From: Ostrinia nubilalis
Taxonomy: Eukaryota > Arthropoda > Insecta > Lepidoptera > Crambidae
Reading direction: 5' to 3'
Length of the DNA stretch: 64,000 bases
Assembly: GCF_963855985.1 (NCBI RefSeq)
Contig: NC_087095.1
Span: forward strand, 5,466,001-5,530,000
Below, in pieces: positions 11,201 to 22,179 of this stretch (positions are counted from its first letter, which is position 1; each line of letters starts with the position of its first letter). Both the position numbers and the translations under genes were made by a program. A model generated the notes under the pieces. The model had not been told where the DNA came from, did no database searches, and saw only the letters and a list, made by a program, of their open reading frames with translations.

Positions 11201-11926
11201 TATTTATAATTTTACAATGCAAAATGAAATTTAATATTTTACATTAATTAATGCATTTTTTGTTTGTTTTCAGATTGACCATGTTTTAACTATCTGTCAG
11301 AGTTCTGGAAGACTAGATCAGATTTTAGGGAACATTCAAACACTATTTCTGGCCACAGAAAAGGCCTTGCTTAGTCCTAACACAAGGGTTTACATAATAA
11401 CAGACGATGCAGTCTCCTGGCTCTTGTGTCCTGGGGAGCACATAATAAGCATCCCTGAACAGACAAGATTCCATAAAAGGGCTTGGTGCTCATTAGTTCC
11501 TATTGGAGAGACTTGTAGTTATGTAACAACTACTGGATTGAAATGGAATTTAGGTTGGTAAAATATTTTTATAGCTGCTTTCTTAAACAAAATTTATATT
11601 AAATCAATAATGAACTTTTGCTATCAATTTTGAGGACAGATACAAAGAAATTTTAGATTTTTGAAGATTTTTCTTTAATGACCCTTTTTGGAGGTGGCCT
11701 TTTTTGGCAGTTCCTTTTACTTAAGCTACCATTTTTTGGTTAGCCTATTCACCTTATCTGAATAATGAACCATGGAAATGTATTTTTATTTCTAGTTAAT
11801 CAACCCCTAAGATTTGGCGAGGTAGTGAGCACGTCAAACACTTTCGACGGGTCAGAAACTGTGACAGTCAAGTGCAGCAACACAGTGCTTTGGTCAATGC
11901 GAGTTCCTAGTTTATGTAAGTTTTAA
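8227..11926 (+). CDS. TPK1: Thiamine pyrophosphokinase (five coding exons)
   Basis: Transfers pyrophosphate from ATP to thiamine, giving thiamine diphosphate in the cytosol. Exons: 8227-8416, 8493-8656, 10874-10960, 11274-11553, 11796-11926; all join in frame with GT-AG sites, 283 codons plus stop. Family motifs in order: KYAIVILNRPI (N-domain strand), VDGGTTRW, DLITGDFDSI (metal/ATP-binding Asp residues), TPDQDYTDF, SSGRLDQILGN, VTTTGLKWNL and VVSTSNT near the thiamine site; it ends VLWSMRVPSLCKF. Human TPK is about 240 residues, so the first 40 or so here are extra: Met at 8227 is the first in frame, Met at 8248 is an alternative, and an upstream exon is possible because exon 1 follows an acceptor-like TAG. 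A 1.87 kb foldback element enlarges intron 2. Confidence 0.93.
9343..9533 (-). pseudogene. RTE-clade LINE 3' end fragment (left arm of foldback)
   Basis: Reads on - as the C-terminus of an RTE-type ORF2 (TSTYKVDRRPYKGKQEGAG, with frame shifts, then a QWTSYG-like end), followed by a GATGAT-type tail at 9336-9352. Too short and broken to be functional. Confidence 0.7.
9655..10000 (+). pseudogene. RTE-clade LINE 3' end fragment (centre and right arm of foldback)
   Basis: Encodes in pieces SLRNRMRN, then ADIARRISKLKWQWAGHS and the same C-terminal segment as the left arm, ending in ATGATGATGATGATC. The part 9655-9810 lies in the loop and has no partner in the left arm, so the right copy is longer. 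Confidence 0.72.
10996..11134 (+). repeat. Dispersed retroposon 3' end, copy 1 (in TPK intron 3)
   Basis: Shares GTGACTGAGTTTCTTG, TCAGCACTGG, CATTTATTGTCCTGA and GGGTTAATACTGGGACGTGT with 32852-32976. Both copies end in AAATAAATGAGTTTT. Probably a LINE or SINE 3' end; the family is not identified. Confidence 0.75.
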
Positions 11927-13079
11927 ACCTAAATTATAATCGCTAGCACGTCAAACTACGATGAGATATTTTACAATAAATACCTAAATCAAAAACTTGG
12001 ATTTTAGTCTTAAGCCTAGGCGTAGACCACCGACTTTTAGTTAGCTGATAGTTGGACCCGATTCTAATTTGTATGAAGAATCGGCCGATACCAAATCGTT
12101 GTAATGTGCGCACTTTCATACATCTCCATATTGATTAACCCTTTAACTGGTAGAGAAAAATATTTTTCATTAGTTTTGTACCTTATATTTCCTCAATAAG
12201 GTTCAAAATATGGTGGCAACAATTCTGCCACTACCAGGTAAAGGTTTAACAGCCCGAACCAACTGTCGGCCAACTAAAAGTCGGTGGTCTGCGCCTAGGC
12301 TAAATTAGACCTTAGATATACTGTAACTTTTTGCAGCGACCAAACGCGCGTCTAAAATTCTCAATTTATAAAAACGCGATTGAATAGAGATTCATGCATT
12401 TCTAAAAGCAGCTTTTAGAAACGCATGTGCGTAAAGTTAAACGATTTGCGACTATATCGATGCTGTAAGTAGCGCATTACTATCGCGGATCACCGCTAAG
12501 ATTCGCATTGTATACCTAAAGGGTCTTATAGTGAGCAACCACTATAGGCTAGGCACACTGTTTACTAAATTACAACTTAAAATGCAATATTTGAATAGAA
12601 TTTGCTGCATTAAGAAAATTAGAGAATATTATAACTTATGGTACACAATTGTTTCAGGTCCATAAAATGGTGATAAATTAAAATAAGGTAGCAAATGTAT
12701 GACGAGATCTTAAAGAAATAGACACCAAACGTAATAACATAGACTAAGTAATTTCGTTATTAACTTAATAAATTCTTTATCCAAAGTTAGTTACTGACAC
12801 TTATAATTCTAGTAATTTTTCAAATGTTACAATTTTAATTGGATCAGAAATGTTATTTGTAAACTGACCGAAAATGTTAGTTTAATGTAAGGGCCAATTT
12901 TTCCCATGTTATGTTCTATCACCACACGTAGGTAGGTAAATCATTTTTGGCGGTTTTTCATTTTAATGCCATTCGCCACAGAGTCGAAAGACACGTCGTT
13001 TCGTCCAAACTCCTGTAAAGTTGCTAAAAATGTCTTGCGTGGTGGTAGAACTTTCTGACTGCGTAGATACGTAAATGTG
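11927..13079. other. Region downstream of TPK
   Basis: No gene seen apart from the MITE at 12014-12300. A weak inverted pair (GTTCTATCACCACACG near 12911 and its reverse near 13050) may mark another old MITE. Confidence 0.5.
12014..12300. mobile_element. Tourist-like MITE, 287 bp, TAA target duplication
   Basis: Inverted ends GCCTAGGCGTAGACCACCGA and its near-reverse complement at 12268-12300; about 32 bp pair with few mismatches. TAA is present at 12011-12013 and 12301-12303, the same target type as the complete Harbinger in this window. Non-coding. Confidence 0.85.
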
Positions 13080-13870
13080 GGTAGCGCATTTTCTTACATA
13101 ACTTTTCAATTCCTATCATTGGAGGTCCGAAAATATTTCTCATACAATTTGATACCATAATGATCATTCTTCATAAAAAATTTAAAACCTACATATTTAA
13201 AAACATAATCATTGATATTCATAATATCACTAATCATACACTTAGTTTTTACTACTATTTGTTTTCATATATTTTTCTATACTAATGATCGAAACTCATA
13301 ATCATTCGAATAAATAACTATAATATTCATAAATGTGATGTATCCTAATATTTGTTTTCATAAATTTATTACTCATAAGTGTATTTATCCATATTATTGA
13401 AAATCATATCTATATTCGTATTAAATCGTATTTTAAAATTCAATTAATTTGAAATGGTCCAAAACAGGCAATATTTTGTGCCACAAAACTAACGTGACAG
13501 AAACGAATCGCTGCAAAACCGATTCCACGTAGTCTTGTCTGCCCTACCCCTAGAGTGTAATTTAAAAGCCGGAGGCGCAGAGGGAGGGCAGCCCTCGCCC
13601 GCTGTAACGAGGCTCAGGCGCCCGGGTGAGCTGGAGCGGCTGAGGCTGGTCGCCGAGGCGCCAAAGGCGCCGATGGCGATCCAAAAAGCCGAAGCTGCGG
13701 AAGCAAGCGTGGGCGCCTGAGCCTCGTTACGCAAGGGCGGAAGGGCTGCACATCCCGCAGCGCCGGAGACGAGGAGATACCAATGCATGCTGCATGCTTG
13801 CTTTCATGCTGCATGCTCTGCATGCTTATCTACTCTATTAAATAATATATGATTTTTTTAAAGATACGAG
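13080..13870 (+). repeat. Composite repeat unit A, copy 1
   Basis: Begins GGTAGCGCATTTTCTTACAT, runs about 400 bp of AT-rich sequence full of short ATAATCAT-like strings, then a GC-rich island (13560-13770), then GCATGC-rich sequence, ending near TTTTAAAGATACGAG. The GC island has a 20-bp inverted repeat, GTAACGAGGCTCAGGCGCCC at 13603-13622 and its reverse complement at 13709-13728, around a segment of about 86 bp. The unit is tandem with copy 2 and present again, inverted, at 15846-17107. Origin unknown; open frames in the island are not conserved among copies. Confidence 0.85.
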
Positions 13871-13871
13871 T

Positions 13872-14638
13872 GGTAGCGCATTTTCTTACATAACTTTTCA
13901 ATTCCTATCATTGGAGGTCCGAAAATATTTCTCATACAATTTGATACCATAATGATCATTCTTCATAAAAAATTTAAAACCTACATATTTAAAAACATAA
14001 TCATTGATATTCATAATATCACTAATCATACACTTAGTTTTTACTAATATTTATTTTCATATATTTTTTTATACTAATGATCGAAACTCATAATCATTCG
14101 AATAAATAACTATAATATTCATAAATGTGATGTATCCTAATATTTGTTTTCATAAATTTATTACTCATAAGTGTATTTATCCATATTATTGAAAATCATG
14201 TCTATATTCGTATTAAATCGTATTTTAACATTAAATTAATTTGAAATGGTCCAAAACAGGCAATATTTTGTGCCACAAAACTAACGTGACAGAAACGAAT
14301 CGCTGCAAAACCGACTCCACGTAGTCTTGTCTGCCCTACCCCTAGAGTGTAATTTAAAAGCCGGAGGCGCAGAGGGAGGGCAGCCCTCGCCCACGACTTC
14401 CGCAGCTTCGGCTTTTTGGATCGCCATAGGCGCCTTCGGCGCCTCGGCGACCAGCCTCAGCCGCTCCAGCTCACCCGGGCGCCTGAGCCTCGTTACGCAA
14501 GGGCGGAAGGGCTGCACATCCCGCAGCGCCGGAGACGAGGAGATACCAATGCATGCTGCATGCTTGCTTTCATGCTGCATGCTCTGCATGCTTATCTACT
14601 CTATTAAATTATATATGATTTTTTTAAAGATACGAGTA
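13872..14638 (+). repeat. Composite repeat unit A, copy 2 (core inverted)
   Basis: Near-identical to copy 1 outside the GC island. In the island, the segment between the inverted repeats reads in the opposite direction (14397-14481), and the left inverted repeat is missing, so the arrangement arose by inversion with loss, or by copying from the other strand. Confidence 0.85.
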
Positions 14639-15417
14639 TGTCTGTTATAAAGTAAATTATTCTGAACAACAACATTATGAGTTGAAGTATGTTCTTAGTA
14701 ACAAGATTATTAATTAAAACAATATGATCAATGAATGTTATGAAGAAAAAAGATCTGAAAATAAAAATTATGTATTTTAAATGGTTCTTGGTAGTAACAG
14801 TATTGATAAAAAAATTATGATTACTAACTGTTATGAGCTCCGATGGTAGTAATAAAAATGTATGAATAAAAAAAGTATGAAAAATAAAATTATGAAGAGA
14901 GATTATTATGAACACAAATCGGTAGTAAGACAAAGAATAGGATTTAGAATTTTATGTGAGCCAATATAGAACCGATACGAGTATGTCTGTTATAAAGTAA
15001 ATTATTCTGAACAACAACATTTATGAGTTGAAGTATGTTCTTAGTAACAACATTATTAATTATATTGGCTCACATAAAATTCTAAATCCTATTCTTTGTC
15101 TTACTACCGATTTGTGTTCATAATAATCTCTCTTCATAATTTTATTTTTCATACTTTTTTTATTTATACATTTTTATTACTACCAACGGAGCTCATAACA
15201 GTTAGTAATCATAATTTTTTTATCAATACTGTTACTGCCAAGAACCATTCAAAATACATAATTTTTATTTTCAGATCTTTTTTCTTCATAACATTCATTG
15301 ATCATATTGTTTTAATTAATAATGTTGTTACTAAGAACATACTTCAACTCATAATGTTGTTGTTCAGAATAATTTACTTTATAACAGACATACCTACTCG
15401 TATCTTTAAAAAAATCA
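14629..15417. repeat. Long palindrome of about 790 bp
   Basis: Left arm from 14629 (GATACGAGTATGTCTGTTAT) to about 14970; right arm 15058-15417 is its inverted copy (ends CTACTCGTATC). The loop (14973-15057) is a third, direct copy of the beginning of the left arm. AT-rich and non-coding. It starts inside the last bases of unit A copy 2. Confidence 0.82.
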
Positions 15418-15419
15418 TA

Positions 15420-15687
15420 TACAGAGTGTTAGGTAAATGGGTATATGAGCCGACACTAGCCCATGTTAACATGGGCATATAAATGGTGTGGTGAAGTCAG
15501 AAAATTGATATCTTCATTTTAATTATTTTAATTTTCATACAAAATAAATTTTATAAAATCCGATTTGTATGAAAATTAAAATAATTAAAATGAAGATATC
15601 AATTTTCTGACTTCACCATACCATTTATATGCCTTTGTTAACATGGGTTAGTGTCGGCTCATATACCCATTTACCTAACACCCTGTA
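15420..15687. mobile_element. Palindromic MITE, 268 bp, TA target
   Basis: Inverted ends TACAGAGTGTTAGGTAAATG and TACAGGGTGTTAGGTAAATG, flanked by TA at 15418-15419 and 15688-15689. Nearly the whole length is palindromic. The first ten bases match the end of the foldback element at 8738-10606, so the two may use the same transposase. Confidence 0.82.
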
Positions 15688-15689
15688 TA

Positions 15690-15853
15690 ATTTTTTTTTT
15701 TTTTTTTTTTTAATGTGATAGGGGGCAAACGAGCAGACGGATCACCTGATGGTAAGCAATTGCCGTCGCCCATGTACACCCGCAACATCAGTGAACTCAC
15801 AAGTGCGCTGCCAACCTTTTAAATCCCATTCCCCCCCAATTGGGCCTCCGGTA
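15690..15853 (-). repeat. Retroposon fragment with poly-T (reversed poly-A tail)
   Basis: A run of about 22 T (15692-15712) is followed by GGGGGCAAACGAGCAGACGG and TCACCTGATGGTAAGCAATT, a sequence type I recognise as widely dispersed in Lepidoptera. The poly-T indicates an insertion on the - strand, probably a LINE or SINE 3' end. Confidence 0.65.
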
Positions 15854-17107
15854 TTAATTAATTAAGTAAATAAGCATGCAGAGCATGCAGCATGAAAGCA
15901 AGCATGCAACATGCATTGGTATCTCCTCGTCTCCGTCGCTGTGGGACGCGGACGAGGGCTGCCCTCCCTCCGCGCCTCCGGCTTTTAAATTACACTCTAG
16001 GGGTAGGGCAGACAAGACTACGTGGAATCGGTTTTGCAGCGATTCGTTTCTGTCACGTTAGTTTTGTGGCACAAAATATTGCCTGTTTTGGACCATTTCA
16101 TATTAATTTAATGTTAAAATACGATTTAATACGAATAAAGACATCATGATTTAATTTTCAATAATATGGATAAATACGGATTACTAATGTTTGGCCAAAA
16201 AACGTTTCCCAAATTATCACATCGCAAACAACGTTTCGCAAATTTTTATTTGGCAAATTCTCATTTGGCAAAACAATAATAATAAATTAATTTTCATATT
16301 TCATTCTTTTTATCGAAATTTCCAAATGATTCATTAAACAATAGAGGTGATTCTAGCGCTCGGCGGCCGCTGCCGCGGCACGCTTCGCTCGCCTTCGCGC
16401 GTTAAGGGTCACTGTTCTAACCTAACCTAACCTACTATTTTCTGCGATACCTACTTTCTGCAACCATACTATTTTCTGCAATCTCTTTGTTTTACATAAA
16501 ATTCTTGTGAAAACCATGATCATCTGCCTTATGCTTTGATTTGTGGGTAACGATGGGTAAGTATGTGAAGTGTCAATTTGACCAAACAAATTATTTGGGA
16601 TATAATATTTGGCAAAATAAAACATTTGCTATATAAACATTTGCCAAGTAAAATTTTGCCAAATGATAATTTGACCAAATGAATTAGTTGCGAAAAGTAC
16701 AGTTGCTAAAAGTTCATTTGGGAAATGAAACTTTGGCGATAAGTTGTTTGCGAAGTGAAATTTGGCGAAAAGTATTTTGGCCAAACGGAAGGATACCGAT
16801 AAATACACTTATAAGTAATAAATTTATGAAAACAAATATTAGGATACATCACATTTATGAATGTTATAGTTATTTATTCGAATGATTATGAGTTTCGATC
16901 ATTAGTATAGAAAAATATATGAAAACAAATATTAGTAAAAACTAAGTGTATGATTAGTGATATTATGAATATCAATGATTATGTTTTTAAATATGTAGGT
17001 TTTAAATTTTTTATGAAGAATGATCATTATGGTGTCAAATTGTATGAGAAATATTTTCGGACCTCCAATGATAGGAATTGAAAAGTTATGTAAGAAAATG
17101 CGCTACC
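15846..17107 (-). repeat. Composite repeat unit A, copy 3 (inverted, core deleted, interrupted)
   Basis: Reverse complement of unit A. The GC-rich core present in copies 1 and 2 is almost gone; near 15930-15965 only the flanks remain. At 16178-16797 the copy is interrupted by another element. Its AT-rich part ends at CGCTACC (17101-17107), the same boundary as the start of copies 1 and 2. Confidence 0.85.
16178..16797. mobile_element. MITE-like insertion, 620 bp, with 9-bp target duplication
   Basis: GATAAATAC is repeated exactly at 16169-16177 and 16798-16806, and the undisturbed unit A copies carry it once. The ends are imperfect inverted repeats (GGATT...GTTTGGCC / GGTAT...GTTTGGCC). The interior near both ends is crowded with degenerate TTTGGCAAA-like motifs in both directions. 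A 9-bp duplication suggests a Mutator-like (MULE) element; other superfamilies are possible. No transposase. A short CCTAA-type run lies inside (16418-16435). Confidence 0.78.
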
Positions 17108-17759
17108 AGAACCGTAAATGTGATGTACTTATTGAGTTGTGTTTAGTTGTTATTTACCTAAGTACCAGCCATATTTTTTGTTATATTATTTTTTACAATA
17201 GGACTTATGCCATGTTTGTAGTAAAAATAGATATTTTTTCTAGATTGATTCTTTAGCTCTCGGGATTACACGCATTGAAAAATTGTATTTGTTTAAATTA
17301 CAATTTCTGTGCTCGTACAAATTATTTAATTTTCATGGCTTTTTCTGATCCTAAGGGCCTTATCACTCTAACGATTTGTGCGTCGGTTAATTAATGTTTT
17401 TGTTCTGTAAGACCATTCCTAATTTCGAATTAATCGTTACCGCTCCTATCTCCATGTCGAGTGATTTGTTATCACTTATCAATGATAATTGCCTTGTTAA
17501 TTGCTAATCGAACACGGGTTTGACATAAATATGTCATCTTTTAATGATTATTATGTATCTAGAATCAAGATCTATCGGTTTTTATTTAGCTACTGTTAAG
17601 GACTAAAGACATCACATCATAGTCCAAAATACTATATTGTGTGATCTATTTTATGTGACAGATGATATTGTAGACTAGATAGACGAATTACCTACTTTTG
17701 GATAGTAAAATATAGTTCGCGATAAGTTTGCCGCTGGCGATATGACGTCACTCGAAGGA
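17108..17759. other. No recognised feature
   Basis: AT-rich sequence without convincing coding content, TIRs or tandem repeats. Confidence 0.5.
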
Positions 17760-19048
17760 AAGCGTCTATATAGTCCAGTCATTATAGTAAGTTCACCTCG
17801 GAATTCGAGATACCCAGCTGTAAGTCTGTAAATACGTGTATATTGACACCCTAAAAGTTGTCTCAAAACCTACATATGGTAGGGTGTAAGCAACTATTAA
17901 ATTTCAAGGTCAACGGTCACAAAAATCGTTTTTTTGCGCTTTTTTTAGAAATATCTCATTTCCTGTGGGTTTTTTGCTATTTGTATTTATTATCAATATT
18001 GTAGAATACTAAATTCTCTACAAATTTTGTTTAAAAACTTTTTTTATACGGTGAACCGTTTTCGAGATAGAGGGCGGAGAGCGCGCGGTCACTGCATCAC
18101 TTCAGGTCTACTTAAGCGGTTTAGATTTTTCATACAAAAGGATTTTCCCGCTAATTCCTGTGGGAATTTCGGGAATTCCTTGTTGTAACTAAGCTTTGAG
18201 TTTACTAAGGTACCTACATGCCAAATTTCAAGCGTCTAACTTCCGTTAAGCGTTTAGATTTTTCATACAAAAGGATTTTCCCGCTAATTCCTGTTCCCGT
18301 GGGAATTCCTAAGTATACTATAACCTGCCCAGGTGTATGAAGAATAATTGTACCAAGTTTCGTTAAAATCCGTAGAGTAGTTTTTGTTTCTATAAGGATC
18401 ATACAGACGGACAGAATTCTATACATGAAATATATTTTCAAAATAACTATCAGGGGGTGATTAGTGATCGATACTGATGCCAAAAATGCAATCAGTAAAT
18501 TTTTGTCTGTCTGTCTGTCCGTCTGTATGTTCCTTATAGAAACAAAAACTACTCGACGGATTTTAACGAAACTTGGTACAATTATTCTTCATACACCTGG
18601 GCAGGTTATAGTTTACTTAGGAATTCCCACGGGAACAGGAATTAGCGGGAAAGTCCTTTTGTATGAAAAATCTAAACGCTTAACGGAAGTTAGACGCTTG
18701 AAATTTGGCATGTAGGTATCTTAGTAAACTTAAAGCTTATTTACAACAAGTAATTACCGAAATTCCCACGGGAATTAGCGGGAAAATCCTTTTGTATGAA
18801 AAACCTAAACCGCTTAAGTTGACCTGAAGTGATGCAGTGACCGCGCGCTCTCCGCCCTCTATCTCGAAAACGGTTCACCGTATAAAAAATTTTTTTAAAC
18901 AAAATTTGTAGAGAATTTAGTATTCTACAATATTGATAATAAATACAAATAGCAAAAAACCCATAGGAAATGAGATATTTCCAAAAAAAGCGCAAAAAAC
19001 CGATTTTTGTGACCTTTGACCTTAAAATTTAATAGTTGCTTACACCTA

Positions 19049-20756
19049 GGGCATGCAATTCGGATATCCGGATATCCATATTATTCGGATATTCGCCACA
19101 TTTATTATTCGAATAGCATCTATGTAATTATTCGGTCTTTTCGAACAATACGAATACGCTTTTCTTATTAAAAAATTGTAAAAATATCTGACCGCAAACT
19201 TATTAATAAAACTTAAAACTGCAGGCAAGAAGTTAGCGGTAAGGTTAGATTATGGACAAGTGCGCGCAATCGCAGATATCCCTTCAAGTGCCAACCAATA
19301 TTCGCGAAAAAGGTTAAAGTGCCAGGCATATGGTTTCCAATGGTGCTAGTGTTATGGTGTAGTTATCTCCTGTGGTACTGAGATTTTTTGTTTGTAGTAA
19401 ATCAGCAGGAGTCCAGTGACTCAGTTGCCCTCAGTGGGCATCCGGTTTCTCAACTGTCCTAAAATCTACTAAGGATACTCCTGCCTGACACAAGCTCTTT
19501 GCAGTCTGCTGAATAGGAAGCCTTCAATGATCAGGAGTTGTTGGACTGATGACTTTGGATGATTTGAAAGTTTATCCTTGTAGCGGAGTGTGTGGCTCTT
19601 TATTTCCTCACTGACTGTGGGCAATGGCAAGTCCTGATAGATGAGCCTGTTGCTGATATACCACGGCATTTGGTAAATCAAACGTACGGCTTTTGTCTAA
19701 GTGCTCGATTATGTCGAGATTGGAGTTGGCAGCTGTTCCCCACAGCTGTATCCCGTAGGTCCAGATAGGTTTAAGATAGTTTTGTAGACCATCATTTTAC
19801 TACTGGTGTTCAGCTGTGACTGGACTCCGACAAGCCACATCATGTTTTTTAGTTTGGCATCTAGTTGCTTCCTCTTTGTCCATATTATATGCTTTCTCCA
19901 GGTTAGCCTGCAGTCCAAGTGCAAGCCCAGATACCTAACGTCCTGAGCGGCTCAGCCTGAGGTATTTGGATACCATTAAGTTTAACAGGTGGGCAGGAGT
20001 TTCTTCTGAGAGTGAAGGTTACGTGAACATGCACAGATTTGAGTGAGAGTGAGGCCGTCACTGGATCGTCATGTGTTGCCATTGTTACATTGTCGTCAGC
20101 AAAGGTTCCTGTGAATGTATTTGCAGTTGTTGGCAGGTCAGCGGTAAACAATAGGTACAGCACGGGCCCCAAAACACTACCCTGGGGTATACCGGACGTT
20201 ATGTTGCATAGGGCAGAACCAGAGTCTCCAGATCTGACTCCAAAGCATATGTCTTTCAAATACGACCTAAGTATTTCGTAGAACGGACATGGGAGGTTCT
20301 GTTTAAGTTTGTACAAGAGCCCTTTATGCCAGACCTTGTCGAAGGCTTGACTTATGTCCAAGAACGCAGCTGAGCAGTATCGTTTCTTTTCTAGTTCTTC
20401 AGAGACGATGTTTATGGTTCTGTGGACCTGTTCAGTTGTGGAGTGTCTTTCCCGGAAACCAAATTGATGTTCAGGTATCAGATCACCAATGTGGGGCTTC
20501 ATTCGTTTGAACAGTATTTTTTCGAATACCTTCAATAGCAGCCTTTTTTTTAAAAGTAGTTATTGAAGTTAGATGATAGTATTAAGCAAATTGATCCTTA
20601 TTAAAATGATTATAGACAAAAAAGTGTTTCTTTTAATTTACATTATATTGAAAATAGCAGTATTCGAAAAATTCGTTTTATTCGAAGTATTCGAATACCA
20701 TAAAATTTAGTATTCGAAATATTCGAATACCAATATCGAACGAATAATGCATGCCC
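19049..20756. mobile_element. Insertion with GGGCATGC ends and TA target, carrying a Jockey-type LINE remnant
   Basis: Bounded by GGGCATGCA and its reverse complement, with TA at 19047-19048 and 20757-20758. Both ends are rich in ATTCGAATA-like repeats. The middle (about 19430-20540) is a decayed LINE. Whether the LINE was inside the DNA element before it moved cannot be told. Confidence 0.6.
19430..20540 (-). pseudogene. Jockey-clade LINE reverse transcriptase remnant
   Basis: Reads on - in three shifted frames: 19903-20535 with EHQFGFRERHSTTEQVHR, AAFLDISQAFDKVWH (catalytic Asp), SGIPQGSVLGPVLYLLFTAD and TFADDNVTM (catalytic DD); 19709-19924 with TWRKHI and WGVQSQL-like thumb sequence; and 19469-19681 with the typical C-terminal PWYISNRLIYQDL and VSEEI. 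The 5' half is absent. Frameshifts make it non-functional. Confidence 0.85.
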
Positions 20757-20900
20757 TACTTACACCCTACCATATGTAGGTTTTGAGACAACTTTTAGGG
20801 TGTCAATATACAAGTATTTACAGACTTACAGCTGGGTATCTCTAATTCCGAGATTCTTACCTAATTTAAGCTTAAATGACTGGACTAATAACTATAGAAA

Positions 20901-21689
20901 ACTATAATGCAAATATTTTTTATTTATTAATATTGATAAAAAATGTGTATTTGCGTAAAATAAGACACTTAATTGAAAGAAAGAAAGAAAAAATGTTTAT
21001 TCAGTATCAAATTGCGTTTAATCACTAACTAAAACGGGTAGTATATATTATTGCTTTGATTCCCGAATGATTTTCATAAATGGTTATGCTTTTTTATCTT
21101 TATATTAATTAATTTTGGGTACAGGATATCGTTTTTAATAAAATTGGACATAATAGTTATATTTTTGCTGTTTGTATGCTTTGCAACAAAATGCTCTCTT
21201 AAACTTAAAGCCTACATTTTCCCTTAACTATCTTCCTAGTGATGTTTATAAGGTGAGTTACAACATTTACATTCTATTTATGAAATAATTATATTTGTCC
21301 TTTAAAACAAAAATGTTTATGAGCGATTAAATATAATTCATTGATAAATAAGGCGCTGGATTGGAACCATGCAATAAAAATATTTTAAAGTTTATATTGT
21401 GAGATTATTCTTAAGATTTTCTTTATTTCTTATTACATGATGTTACTCTTCCATTGTTAGTGATGAAAACGTATTGTAGCAGACTGAGAATTTCATTATC
21501 ACAGATATCACTATGATATTATCTGAGGATAAGTAAACAAGTTGAAGATTGAATAATCTGCTATTATCACGGTCGAAAAGTATCTTTGTTGTTTTAATTT
21601 TCATAACCGACCTTTGTTATTTATGGAAATGCCAGCATTTGCATGTAAAAGCTTGCAACTTTGTAACTTGGATAGGGTGGAATCATTCA
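20901..21689. other. No gene; short GAAA-type LINE tail
   Basis: A GAAAGAAAGAAAG run at 20977-20992 beside AATGTTTATTCAG looks like the tail of a retroposon. Nothing else recognised. Confidence 0.5.
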
Positions 21690-21915
21690 ACTTTAAACTT
21701 TTGTAGGCGTCCGATTGCAGCAGATATTGTGATGGGGGCGCGTGTGTGTTTACATAACGATGGGCCGGAGGCTGCGCCGGCGGCGGCAGTGCTGCCAACC
21801 GCACGGCGAAATCACGAGATAGCTGTCATCTTCCTTATCATCAGCTGATACGGAATCGCCGCTCGTTTCAACCAGTCGCCCGTCGTTATTGTTTGAAGAC
21901 TGCAATATTCTTCAC
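21690..21915 (+). promoter_or_regulatory. Candidate GC-rich promoter/5' UTR exon ending in splice donor
   Basis: GC-rich, unlike its surroundings, and ends TTCAC|GTGAGT, a good donor. No coding potential. The next + strand gene is the V-ATPase subunit a gene, whose first coding exon follows an acceptor (CAACAG, ends 43607), so this could be its distant non-coding first exon. The 21 kb gap makes that an inference only. Confidence 0.4.
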
Positions 21916-21919
21916 GTGA
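21912..21919. promoter_or_regulatory. TCACGTGA E-box (CLEAR-type), site 1
   Basis: Perfect 8-bp palindrome TCACGTGA. In animals this CLEAR motif is bound by MITF/TFE factors, which control V-ATPase and lysosome genes. It overlaps the candidate splice donor. Confidence 0.45.
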
Positions 21920-22179
21920 GTAATTTTATATTTTAAACAACTTTCTTTTAATAATTTCTTTTTTTTTTCTACGTTGTTGAATATTTTGGGAAAGTAAATT
22001 TTGTTGATAATTTAATAATAATTTTACTTTGGACAGTGTTTGCACGCAATTATAAATACAGTGCCAATTAACGGTTCTCTTCAAACTTGAATCTATCTTG
22101 CGGGTTTTAAGTGAAAAAAAGTAGTAGGTAGTGGAATAAACGCTTCAATAAACACTGTAATGATCACATCACGAAGTCA

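Larger units (their letters stand above)
17760..20900. mobile_element. About 3.1 kb palindromic element, right arm split by another insertion
   Basis: The left arm (17760-18440) pairs with 18500-19048 and then, after the insertion at 19049-20756, with 20757-20900. Matching landmarks include GAGATACCCAGCTGTAAGTC (17807 onward and inverted before 20850), CCTACATATGGTAGGGTGTA and AATTTAATAGTTGCTTACAC. More diverged pairing (TAGTCCAGTCATT) places the outer ends near 17770 and 20890. The centre contains a TCTG-type microsatellite (18504-18527). No transposase or target duplication identified. Confidence 0.75.

Noticed and set aside
13489..14650. Ala/Pro/Arg-rich open frames in the GC islands of unit A, on both strands
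   Set aside because: They are open because of GC content and are broken differently in each copy by inversion or deletion of the core; no conserved protein.
16418..16435. Interstitial telomere
   Set aside because: Only about three CCTAA units inside a MITE; too short to claim a telomeric origin.
13080..17107. CRISPR-like or bacterial insert because of repeats and GC islands
   Set aside because: Repeat size and spacing do not fit CRISPR and there are no bacterial genes.
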